From the NCBI GenBank assembly GCA_963930645.1, contig OZ005653.1, forward strand, positions 110,360,259 through 110,424,258: a DNA stretch of 64,000 bases. Direction: 5' to 3'. The notes under the pieces were generated by a model, which saw only the letters and a list, made by a program, of their open reading frames with translations, was not told the DNA's origin and searched no databases. Shown piece by piece: positions 34,135 to 43,605 of the stretch. The DNA comes from Salticus scenicus (lineage: Eukaryota; Arthropoda; Arachnida; Araneae; Salticidae). The position numbers and the translations under genes were made by a program. Positions within the stretch are counted from its first letter, which is position 1. Each line of letters opens with the position of its first letter.

Positions 34135-35060
34135 TACACGTTTTCAGGCATGAAAATCCAACATAAGAAAATAGACGTGGTGCTTGTCTGTGTAGAATGT
34201 TTGTTATTTAGTTAATTTATTAGTCTGCGAATTGATATCTCAGGAGCAAATGGTCGTAGAGAGATCGGACCAGGTTTAAACTATCATTTTTGACAATGGC
34301 AAAAACCCTTTTGGTTTGTAAGCTTCTTACTTTAAAATTCGTAATTATTCGAAATTTACGATTTTCTTAACATGGGAACAAAAAGCAAAATTTTTCTAAA
34401 AAGTGCACTAAAAGGAATAAGGTTATGTAATGGTTTCAAACCACCTTTAAAATAACAGGTATAATGCAAACATAAATATCGTTAATTTTTAAATTTCAAC
34501 TTTAATAACTTCGTAAGTTATCTGAAATGTACAAATTTCTTAATATGACAGAATAAGTAAGTATGGCATAATACGTATCGTATGGCAGAATAAGCATAAA
34601 TGTCCATTTTTAGGGATATTTTCATCGCAAAGATGTCATACTACAGTTAAATTTCATTTATGATACTGCTTTCAACATAACTGTCTACGAATATTCTAAT
34701 ATGAAATATCCATATGTTATTCTAAATATAAGATTTTCTTAACATAGCAAAAGTAAGCATTATTTCTATAAAAATGCACTATACCAGTGACTGCATTGAT
34801 GTGATAAAATGAAATAAAAAATACGAAACTGTCCCTAATAAATTAGTTAACAAATTTGGATAAAATAAATTTATCAAACTGGAATGTGAGTATCCTATTA
34901 TGTGGGGGCATATCAATCTCCTATCGCGTCAAGTGAATTTATTTTTCTTAAAATGAATATAGTTTTAACTTTTGTAGAAATTTATGAGCACATACATATA
35001 ATTTTAACTAAGCTGAATCCATCTATGCAATCCATCTATGTAAGCTAGTTTATTTTCAGG
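34135..35060 (+). mobile_element. Family H1 with ~173-bp monomers (copy C, diverged)
   Basis: Same order as 37,610-38,912 but more decayed: ACACGTTTTCAGGCATGAAA, GATATCTCAGGAGCAAATGG, TCGTAGAGAGATCGGA, then monomers with CGTAAGTTAT..TTTCTTAACATGG. It ends GAGCACATACATATAA and AAGCTGAATCCATCTATGC, then GTAAGCTAGTTT, again a CTAG|T end. The terminal hairpin is missing. Confidence 0.6.
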
Positions 35061-35094
35061 TTGACTAACAAATAATCTTAAATTTCATAATTTT

Positions 35095-35098
<4 letters not shown>

Positions 35099-35126
<28 letters not shown>
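35099..35126. repeat. (TA)n microsatellite
   Basis: Uninterrupted TA between family H1 copies. Confidence 0.9.
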
Positions 35127-35128
<2 letters not shown>

Positions 35129-35430
35129 GATATCTCAAGAACAAACGGTCGTAAAACGCTCGGACTAGATTTAAAATATCGCTTAAGACCAACACCTCCT
35201 GTACTATTGCCACCGAGCTGAGCTCCACGTCATGGAAGATCGGCCGATTTTATCCAATCAACACTTCCTGTGATACATGTTGGATCGTGGGGATTGGATG
35301 AAATCGGCCTATCTTCCGTGACGTAGAGCTCAGCTCGGAGGCATTATTACAGGTGGTGGTGTTAAGACACGGGCAAGAAACTTATTGAAGTAGAATATTC
35401 TAATTTAAAATTTTCGTCCGTTTCGAATAC
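35127..35430 (+). mobile_element. Family H1 fragment, interrupted by a MITE
   Basis: GATATCTCAAGAACAAACGG and TCGTAAAACGCTCGGACTAG match the H1 core. After the nested hairpin (35,190-35,361) the H1 sequence resumes with ACACGGGCAAGAAAC, equivalent to ACACTGGCAAGAACAC at 37,853. This shows that the hairpin is an insertion. Confidence 0.6.
35190..35361. mobile_element. Nested hairpin MITE with 7-bp TSD
   Basis: 172 bp, flanked by direct repeats TTAAGAC (35,183-35,189 and 35,362-35,368). The arms are CAACACCTCCTGTACTATTG and, inverted, CACCACCACCTGTAATAATG, then CC..CCGAGCTGAGCTC, ACGTCA..GAAGATCGGCCGAT and TCCAATC. The centre is about 25 bp. A 7-8-bp duplication fits P- or hAT-type mobilisation. 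The inner arms are unusually GC-rich. Confidence 0.8.
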
Positions 35431-36650
35431 CCCATCTCTTGTCACGTCCCCCCTAAAAAAACGCACATACAGACATCTTTCGTTTGTATCTTAAAGATCT
35501 TATTAAGGTAATTTTTTCAGTCCAAGTTTTATTCCAATACAAACGATGTACAAAAACCGAATCGTCGATAAGATTAATGTAGATGGACAAAATCATGAAA
35601 TCAGACAGACATACTGGGTGCCCGCTAAAGTCATTTCTCACACATTTAACTACGGAACGGCGGAAGTTTTAATCATATCAGTCGTTTCTAGCTAAAAAGT
35701 TACTATTCGTAAACTGTTGGGAAGTATCGTGAAGTTATTAAAAGAGTGAAGATATATTTCTTATCTCGAAAATGGTATGTGATAGAGAAAGAATGTAAAT
35801 TACAAAGATGTAAGATATCGTCTATTTAGTACTAAACTACTGAAAACAGAACGTTTAAAACGTGATTTGTTTACACTGTGACGTGAGGAAACGAACTTAG
35901 GCAGAATAAAACAACTAGTTATAACTAGATATCGTTACTCTCAACGTTCAAACTTTTATCCGTCAATTGCAATGCATGCATAATAGAACACTACATTTTA
36001 CATACCATATGCACAATCTGCTACATTTTAAAGGATATAAGATAAAGTTCACGTTTAAAGGCTCTAGGTTTTAGCATTTTTGTCTACAAAGTGCCTTTTT
36101 GTACTGAATGGATGAAGCTCTACACTTTTGTAATTTACTTTTTTTTCTCGTACATCGTACCATATCTGAGATAGCAATGCAGATTAAGCTTTTTTCCACC
36201 ATGTGGCGCTGTAAGCGGTCATATATTGTAGTGCATAGCCCCTCTACAATAACTAGTCAACAATTTATGATTATACCTGTAGCTGTTGAGCAGTTAAACG
36301 AGTAGGAATAGACTTTAGTTAGTATACTGTGTTTTGTTTGCATCATATTAATAATAACATAACTTGCATAAGAGTAAAAACTTTTAAAAAAAAGTTTGAA
36401 AATCGGAGCATCCGTTAAAAATTTATGAGCTGAAGAAAAAAATAGCGTAATTTACGATCGCGGAAAAAACAGCCTGATGAAAAAAAAATTCTAAGAATCA
36501 GCATTTTTCTATATCAAATCTACTGAGATCATTCTAACTGTGAATAAATGTTCGTAGTCTACTAATGTTATGATTAATTCAAGTTTGTTTTACATGATCA
36601 CAAACCGAAAGCGAATTTCTTAGCATAAAATAAAAAGTAATTAAAATTTG

Positions 36651-36681
<31 letters not shown>

Positions 36682-37195
36682 ATCACTTTTTTGCAAATAT
36701 CTGGCAATAAAAATAAATAAATATGTTAATTTCTTTATTATTATTATTTTTTTTTTTTCAGATTATTATTTTTTTTTTTTTACTACTTTCTTTTATATTC
36801 AAAAGAAGATACATAGTGGTTTAGTGGAAATTTACGACATTTGTTTTTCCATAGATTTAAAAGTTTTGCGCACATGAAAAACCTGTATAAGAGAACTTCT
36901 TATTTACAGGCGTCTTTCAGTTTGAAAGAACTCATCCGTTTGTTTGCGTACCTTAAAAAAATTGATTTTACATACTCTAGTATGACGTTGCTGCTAATAA
37001 CGATGGGTTGCATTTAACACCGGGCTTAAGATCTTGATGACCAAGTAAACTAAAAAAAAATAGTAGTAAAAATGAGGTTTTTATTTTTGATAAAGTTTCA
37101 GTAATATATTTAAAAATAATAATAAACACTAGCAAACGCATCTACTTAAGTTATAAATAAATAAATGAATATCTATATCTATATCTATATCTATA
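35431..37195. other. Spacer without recognisable gene
   Basis: AT-rich with an A-run at 36,651-36,680 and (ATT)/(T) runs at 36,736-36,780. A small frame at 36,108-36,305 shows no motif. No repeat match recognised. Confidence 0.5.
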
Positions 37196-37203
37196 TCTAT
37201 ATA
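37165..37203. repeat. (ATCTAT)n microsatellite
   Basis: Six-base unit TATCTA repeated about five times, then ATATATATG. Confidence 0.9.
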
Positions 37204-37465
37204 TATGGGAAACTTTTGAAATAAATATGTATATGATATAAAATTAAAATTAAAGTTTAAAGTTTAAAAAACCAACAGGGGAATTAAAAACCAATGCGAA
37301 TAATGAAATGCAAAATTTAAATACAGGAATAAATTAACAAGTGAATGAAATGAAATAAAACCCCAAAAGACTCAGAGGTCTTTATCAGGGAGGTCCCTCT
37401 GTGTATGGGTGAAAGAGGAGCTTCTGAAAGGATAGTGGCAACTAGCTATTTCTAATTGCTGCGAT
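37204..37465 (+). repeat. Dispersed repeat R5 (copy 1)
   Basis: Matches 48,954-49,218 in direct orientation: ATATGTATATGATATAAAAT, AAACCAATGYG, GAATGAAATGAAATAAAACC, CAGAGGTCTTTATCAGGGAG, GAAAGAGGAGCTTCTGAAAG, ATAGTGGCAACTAGCTA. Both copies are preceded by TA-rich simple sequence. The minus-strand words CTGAT(G)AAGACCTCTG resemble 3' tails of retroelements; the type is unresolved. Confidence 0.6.

Positions 37466-37472
<7 letters not shown>

Positions 37473-37498
<26 letters not shown>
37473..37498. repeat. (TG)n microsatellite
   Basis: TATATGTGTGTGTGTGTGTG, followed by AGAGAGAGAA-type purine repeats to 37,550. Confidence 0.9.
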
Positions 37499-37609
37499 TA
37501 TATAACAAGAGAGAGAAAAAATAGAAAGAGAGAGAAAGAGAAATAGAAAGAGACAACTATCTATAGATAGGTATGTCACTGTTTTATTAAAATATTTCTT
37601 ACATTTATT

Positions 37610-38912
37610 AGTTCCCCATCATACTATAGGTATGGGGAACTTAGGTAATCGTGAATATTTTCGACCTCGGTTTTTTTACTTTTTTACACGTTTTCCGGTG
37701 TGAGGAATCCGAAAATGACAAAATTTTTATGGTGTCTGTCTGTAGGGTGTCTGTTAGTCTGTTAGTCCGTTAGTTTGTTAGTCTGTGTGCACGATATCTC
37801 AAGAACAAATTGTCGTAGAGAGGTCAGATCAGTTTTAAAATATTACTTTCGACACTGGCAAGAACACTATTCATTTGCAACATTCGATTTTAAAAACTTC
37901 AGCAGTTACTTGAAATTTATGATTTTCTTAACATGGGAGAATAGGACAAAAATTCACTTAAACGGGCATTAAATGAAAACGTTTTACTATAAAAATGTCA
38001 AACCAGTTTTAAAATATCAGTTTTGATGCCGGAATGAACATAAGTATTTATAAACATTCTACTTTTAAAATTTCGCAAGTTATTTTATATTTACGAATTT
38101 CTTAACATGGCAGTATAGGGCAAAATTTCACAAAAACGTCAATTTTGAGAGATATTTTCATCGTAAAGATGTCAGACTACTTTTGAAACATTATTTAGGA
38201 CACTGGCATGAGTATTAATGACTATGAATTTTCCAATATAAAACTTTCGTAAGTTATTGGAAATTTACGAATTTCTCAACATGGCAGATTAGAGCAAAAT
38301 TTCACATAAACGTCAATCGTGAAGGATATTTTCCTCTTAAAGATGTCAAACCACTTTATAAATATTATTTAGGATACTGACATGAATACCATAGAGTATG
38401 ATTTTTCCAATTTAAAAAATTCGTAAGTTATTTGGAATTTACTATTTACTTAAAATGACAGAATAAGGTAAAATCGAGCATAAACGTCCATTTTAAGGAT
38501 CATAAATATATCAGAAAATTTCAAAATAGCATTTATGATACTTGTATGAACATGATTGACTACAAATATTCTAATAGGAAAATTTCGTAAGTTATTCGAA
38601 ATTTAAGATTTTATGAACATAGCAAAATGTGGAGATATTTCATAAAAGTACATATTTTAAGGAAAGTTGCATTGGAAATAGTAGCATGAAAATAAACTAC
38701 GAAATTGATCCCAATAAATAAATTAATAGATTAGAAAAAGATATCGAACTGAATGGTGGGTAGCCTACTAGGCGAGGATTTCGTTCTGTCACTGTGTCAA
38801 GCGTTTGGTCAAATTCATTTCTCTTAACATGAATATAATAAGTCCTGTCCAAGAAATTTTTGAGAACATACATATGATGGGGAACTGAGCAGAGTCCACC
38901 TATGCCAACTAT
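37610..38912 (+). mobile_element. Family H1 with ~173-bp monomers (copy B, best preserved)
   Basis: Starts with the hairpin AGTTCCCCATCATAC..GTATGGGGAACT (37,611-37,642), then TAGGTAATCGTGAATATTTT, ACACGTTTTCCGGTG, a GTCTGTTAGTCTGTTAGTCC-type tract, ACGATATCTCAAGAACAAAT and TCGTAGAGAGGTCAGATCAG. Five monomers are anchored by CGYAAGTTATT-like words at about 37,901, 38,074, 38,248, 38,422 and 38,586 (steps 173, 174, 174, 164); each carries RATGTCARAC, ACTGGCATGA, AATTTACGAATTTCTTAACA and GGCAAAATTTCA. It ends with ATATGATGGGGAACTGAGCA and GCCAACTA. No protein. Confidence 0.8.
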
Positions 38913-39880
38913 TTTTTTCTTTTAATTATACACTGTCTATTATATAGGACACAATTACCTGTATTTAAAAAAAAAAAAAAAAAAAAAAAACTTATGTTTT
39001 CTGTTTTTTTTTTTTTTTTTTTTTTTTCTTTTTAAATGGTTTTCTCGCATCAGTTTCTAAAATCGAAATTGGAATTTTCTCTCAATTGTGATGCAATTTA
39101 CCAGATATATCTGTAAAGCAAAAATACATAATTAAAATAACTCAATAAATAAATCGTACATCGTAAATATGTCTCCATACGATGTGATCATTTACAGATA
39201 CACTTTTGAAAAAAAAATTATCATAAAAAGTTAAAATTCATATAAAATTAAGAATTTGGATAAAATTAAGAATCGTACATTATTCAATAAGCAGCAATAC
39301 ATCTTTTAATCTTTCGTTTCTTCGTCGTAGATTTAATTTTATGAATCTGACGGGAAATGAAAGGATCGGGAAACGAATAATAAATAAAAATAATGAAAAG
39401 TACATGTTTAAAAATAATTTATTCCTAGTAAATATGTAAATGAATAATTTTGACTATTTAAGAATTTCAAGCTTTATGAAATTCATTTCCTATTCTTTAA
39501 GGTCGAAAATGATTTGTTGTATTTCATTTATAATAAATGTACTGGTATTTTTCCACATCTCTCTCTCACGCTAAAATTGTTATATCCCCGAGTCTTTTCC
39601 TATCGTTTGGGATAGGAATTGACAGGTAGGTGGGATGAAAGGAGGTATTAAGGGACAAGCTCATTATAGTAAAACTGGATAAATGCATAGCGGGTGAACT
39701 CGCGGAATTGAGATTTGCTCTTTTGTTCTGAATGGGAGAACAGAATATAAAGTTTTTGTAGCAAATGGATTCCTAGTTATATAAATCTATTTTATATGCA
39801 TAATTTTTACAGTGATATATTCTAAAATAATTAAATAAAATATACTTTATTTATTTATTTATTTATTTTTTTTTTTTTTT
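38913..39880. other. Spacer without recognisable gene
   Basis: Holds a back-to-back A22 / T24 pair at 38,968-39,027 that could form a hairpin, (TTTA)n at 39,848-39,866 and otherwise unique AT-rich DNA. Confidence 0.5.
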
Positions 39881-39950
39881 CACAGAATGTTTCAGTTATA
39901 TTGCAAAAAGCTTACAATCTTTTAAAAACGTAACAAATTTATGTATTTAT

Positions 39951-40115
39951 ATATAAATAAAAAACCTTACATTCAGCTTTATCGACGTGACTCTTCATCG
40001 GCGAAGTACTTTCTAATTAGCCCCCCCCCCCCCTCATTATCAACGCTGGTCACTCCTTTCTCTGTTTTCGTGAAGACTCTCTCCAGGTATTCAACTTCAT
40101 CCCTCTTCTTCAGGA
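39951..40115. repeat. Inverted repeat, left arm (Penelope-like 3' end)
   Basis: Pairs with 40,617-40,785; differences are a few bases and the length of the G/C homopolymer (14 C on the left, 12 G on the right). Confidence 0.85.
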
Positions 40116-40616
40116 GATGGCGCCAGGTGGCGTCTATACCTGTGGCCGGTTGGTCCAGGTTGCATGCATTGGGTTGGCTGATAATTTCTATTGTTTCACG
40201 AAAGAGCGCATAATTGTGATTATTGTAATTAGCGATTTTTTTAGTGTTTTTAAAGTCAATTTCAATATTTTCGTTTTTATAAGTTTGTGCTAACGCGGTG
40301 CCATATTTTCCAAATTTTATATCATTAGTATTCTCTTTGATTCTTGTATTTATTTTTCTCTTGGTCATTCCTACATGACAACCATCGCTATTGTTTTGAT
40401 ATTTAAATGGGATTCTGTAAATGCCGGCAGTTTCGAGGGGGGGAATTTGATCTTTGTCGTTTCTGATTATTTGATAGATATTCGGATTTGGCTTAATTGG
40501 AATGTTCACATTTAATTTACTTGCAATATTTTTAATTTTTACTACGGCTCCGCGGTCATAAGGTATTGCGTTAGTGTATTTTTTTATTTGTTTTTTGGTG
40601 GCTGGGGATAAGAGGG
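39979..40616 (-). pseudogene. Penelope-like GIY-YIG endonuclease domain (C-terminal fragment)
   Basis: Open from about 40,616 to the stop at 39,979. It begins SPATKKQIKKYTNAIPYDRG and AVVKIKNIASKLN; then IPPLETAGIYRIPFKYQ (the GIY motif), HVGMTKRKINTRIKEN (YIG box, with Tyr-Ile changed to His-Val), KYGTALAQTYKN and a late ALFRETIEIISQPNACN holding the conserved Glu. The domain would nick target DNA to prime reverse transcription. The reverse transcriptase part is absent because the element is 5'-truncated at the inverted-repeat junction. The reading frame is intact over its whole length, so the copy is young. The C-run at 40,020-40,033 encodes a glycine run. Confidence 0.85.
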
Positions 40617-40785
40617 ATCCTGAAGAAGAGGGATGAAGTTGAATACCTGGAGAGAGTCTTCACGAAAACACAGAAAGGAGTGACCAGCGTTGATAATGAG
40701 GGGGGGGGGGGCTAATTAGAAAGTACTTCGCCGATGAAGAGTCACGTCGATAAAGCTGAATGTAAGGTTTTTTATTTTTATATAA
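40617..40785. repeat. Inverted repeat, right arm (Penelope-like 3' end)
   Basis: Starts TCCTGAAGAAGAGGGATG and ends GCTGAATGTAAGGTTTTTTA. Followed by about 34 bp of extra sequence before the target duplication. Confidence 0.85.
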
Positions 40786-41040
40786 TTAAATTTTGTGGCT
40801 TTATATATTCAAAATTCTAAAATTTATGTATGCTCTCTGATACATTTCTGAAACATTCGTACTTTTCAATGTTCCGTTTGTTAACTAATTGAAACTTCTC
40901 TGTTACGTATCCCATGTTTTTTTTTTTTTTTTTTTTTCATGATCGCGGACATTTTTACGTATTTTAAACTAATCGGAAAGCAAACTGAACGTTCCGAAAC
41001 TTTTCTGAAATATTTCTAATTTTTTGAAGTTTTGTATACC

Positions 41041-41409
41041 AAATAAAAATACATAATCAAATACAGATGTTTAATAAATAATTTTCATTAAATAATAAAT
41101 TATTGATTTTCATAAATAATATAAAATATTATTGGTTGTTAGTAATATTATAACTTAAAAAGTCCTTTAGTCATTTGATTATTAACTATAACCATATATA
41201 ACCATCTAAGGTAAATTCTCTTTTGATTGCCGTTGTTTTTAATTTTAAACTATAGTTAAAACAGAACTCATCAGCATCAGTGCACTACCCATTGAGTCAC
41301 CACATAAAAAATTACTTAACAATGAATAAAACAACAACAATCAAATGGCTTTGGCCGACAACAAAAAGTTTTAAACGTATAGTGGTTTCTATGAAAATAA
41401 ACAAAAATT

Positions 41410-41445
<36 letters not shown>

Positions 41446-41496
41446 TACATTGCGATATTTGAGAGAGAGCCAACCCAAATAACCAAACATTGAACC

Positions 41497-41537
<41 letters not shown>

Positions 41538-41574
41538 AGATTTTTTAATTATTTGCTTAATTACTTTGAAGCCA

Positions 41575-41606
<32 letters not shown>

Positions 41607-42326
41607 GTGGTTGGTGTATGTACTAAATCCTAACACTATAATACTCAACTTAAATCTTTAAACTTTCAAAATTTTTACCTCCCAAGATTAAAACCCAATA
41701 ACAATGCTACTTCTGAGAAAAAAAAAAAAAAATCTAATAAGCAAATTCATCGCACTCTTAATAATCTGTATATCTTCACAAAACCCATTAATATAAATTT
41801 TAAGTTCATATTTACTCAGATCCTTTGTAAGGCATACAGATTTTATAGCAGATAGATGAAACTACTTTCAAATCAAAATTTATTCAATTTTAAAAGGGTA
41901 AAAAAATCGAGAAAGAAAAACATATAAACTGATGTGCACACTCTGGAATTTCTAACACAAAAATGCATTTAAGTTCCAAATTTAACTTTTAATTTTAATT
42001 TTCAGGGGAATTAAAATTTCATTACAATCACGCATAGATATTACTCTCATAAAAGATATTCCATTTTCAGTTGCATAATAGAATCAAATTAAACGTTCCA
42101 AGTTATGCACAAATGTATATTCACCAATACAGTAAAATAAATTAAATACCTTAAACATTATGGTAATTTAATAACTATTGAAATAACCTTAAAAGTTTAG
42201 GACTCATATTTGCATAGTACCAAAAAATAAATAACCCCCCGATTCGCGTGAAGAAAAAAAAATCTTCCATTTAGGTGAATTTAATATTTTACCTGAAATT
42301 AGAAAACCCAACCAGATTATTTATCC

Positions 42327-42357
<31 letters not shown>

Positions 42358-42984
42358 ATCTTTATTTAATGAAAAAACAGAGAGGATCAGAATGTAAACA
42401 GACAAATAAAATTAACTTTTACAGAAAAATTTATTTAAAAAAGTAAATTATTTGCAAATTACAAAAAAAAAAAATAATAATAATAATAATAAATTTCCTT
42501 TAAATTACCATTTCATTAAATTTGGACAGATTATATATATATATATATATATATAATAACACATTACAAACTTTCTGTAAGAGTGTTTATACTACTGGAA
42601 AAACAATCTGTTTGCATTAAACAAAATTTCCAAACCTATTAAGATCAAATAGATTATAACAGTTCATAATTCTGAAAAAAAATTACATATTGAGAGAATG
42701 GCTAGGTGTACAAATTTGGTTGAGGTGTCTAAAAAAAAGTCTCGGTCTGTAGATATGTTAAGAAAAGAGAAAACTAAAAAAGTCGAACCGTTTCCCCTCC
42801 CCCTGGGGGGCAGGGGTTGGAAATAAATTGTACATATAGGGACTAGAGTCGAATACTAAAAAATCACTTTCTGCGAATTTGGAATTTTCGATTTTGAAGG
42901 CGGGAAAATGGGGTAAAATAGATTTGGAGGGGGAAGGGGAAAGGGGGAAATTTAGTTTGAGAGGGAAATCCGCTCTAGACCCAC
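41041..42984. other. Spacer rich in homopolymers, no recognisable gene
   Basis: A-runs of about 30 at 41,414-41,443 and 41,500-41,532 on the plus strand give false Phe- or Lys-rich frames. (AAT)n at 41,578-41,606, 42,335-42,356 and 42,472-42,492; (TA)n at 42,532-42,556. A G-rich block at 42,925-42,955 (GGAGGGGGAAGGGGAAAGGG) could form a G-quadruplex. No gene. Confidence 0.5.
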
Positions 42985-43605
42985 GCATGTAGCACCTCAT
43001 TTTAAAGGTCTTGAAATTTCATGTCGATTGGGGATGTTTGTATACAATATAGTGCGCCCCCTGGTGGTAAAAAATTGAACTAGGTGATTTTGTTGTTGAC
43101 CCTATCATGTTACACCTTATTTTAAAGGTATTGATATTTCCTGACCGTTTGTGATGTTCGTACAAAACACGCTGCACCCCCTGGCGGTGGAAAGTGCAAC
43201 TAAATGATTTTGCAGTTGACACCGCCGCGTGACAGCTTATTTGAAAGGTCTTGGAAATTCAAAACGATTGTTGATAAAGGTCTTGAAATTTCATGTTGAT
43301 TGGGGATGTTTGTATACAATATAGTGCGCCCCTGGTGGTTAAAAATGGAACTAGGTGATTTTGCAGTAGACTCTATCATGTCACACCTTATTTTAAAGGT
43401 CTCGATATTTCCTGACCGTTGGTGTTGTTCGCATAGAACAAGCTGTGCCCCCTGCCGGTGGAAAGTGCAACTAACGAATTTTGCAGTTGACATTACCATG
43501 TGACGCCTTATTTGAAAGGTCTTGGAAATTCAAGGCGATTGGTGATGTGCTAATACAACATTCTGCGCCCCCTGGTGGAGGAAAGTGGATTTTGCAGCGC
43601 GTACG
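42985..43605 (-). repeat. 120-bp tandem array carrying CTCF-like motifs
   Basis: Five units. Each contains a GCGCCCCCTGGTGG-type word (43,054, 43,174, 43,326, 43,445, 43,565; steps 120, 152, 119 and 120), then AAAGTGCAACTAA..GATTTTGCAGTTGAC and ACCTTATTTTAAAGGTCTTG. The 31-bp excess in the third step is a partial extra unit (43,243-43,273). Units 1 and 4 are nearly identical around it, giving a higher-order period of about 271 bp. The minus strand of the word is CCACCAGGGGGCGC, the published CTCF core. Since 120 is a multiple of 3, long minus-strand frames run through the array. Confidence 0.85.
43054..43578 (-). promoter_or_regulatory. Five CTCF-core-like sites in one orientation
   Basis: Sites at 43,054-43,067 (14/14 to CCACCAGGGGGCGC on the minus strand), 43,174-43,187 (12/14), 43,326-43,338 (one base deleted in the G-run), 43,445-43,458 (12/14) and 43,565-43,578 (14/14). 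CTCF is conserved in most bilaterians and binds this core with its central zinc fingers. Binding here is only an inference from sequence. Confidence 0.45.

Larger units (their letters stand above)
39947..40819 (-). mobile_element. Penelope-like element, 5'-truncated, with inverted tail copy and 12-bp TSD
   Basis: An 873-bp insertion flanked by perfect direct repeats AAATTTATGTAT (39,935-39,946 and 40,820-40,831). On the minus strand it carries the C-terminal GIY-YIG endonuclease part of a Penelope-like polyprotein, ending near 39,979. At its other side (40,617-40,785) lies an inverted, nearly identical copy of the last ~160 bp of the element, including the final codons. Terminal repeats in inverse orientation are a known habit of Penelope-like elements, whose ends are copied during target-primed integration (established for the class). 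Confidence 0.85.
39881..41040 (-). mobile_element. Hairpin element R6 (copy 1), interrupted by a Penelope-like insertion
   Basis: CAGAATGTTTCAGTTATATT, GCAAAAAGCTTACAATCTTT and AAACGTAAC, then after the insertion TATGCTCTCTGATACATTTC, TTACGTATC, GATCGCGGACATTTTTACGT and AATCGGAAAGCAAACTGAAC. All of this matches the uninterrupted reverse copy at 47,372-47,662. Strand is relative to that copy. Confidence 0.75.

Noticed and set aside
38965..39028. A22/T24 pair as a terminator or hairpin gene
   Set aside because: Homopolymers of this length are common across the window and likely reflect slippage or two poly(A) tails; no associated unit was found.
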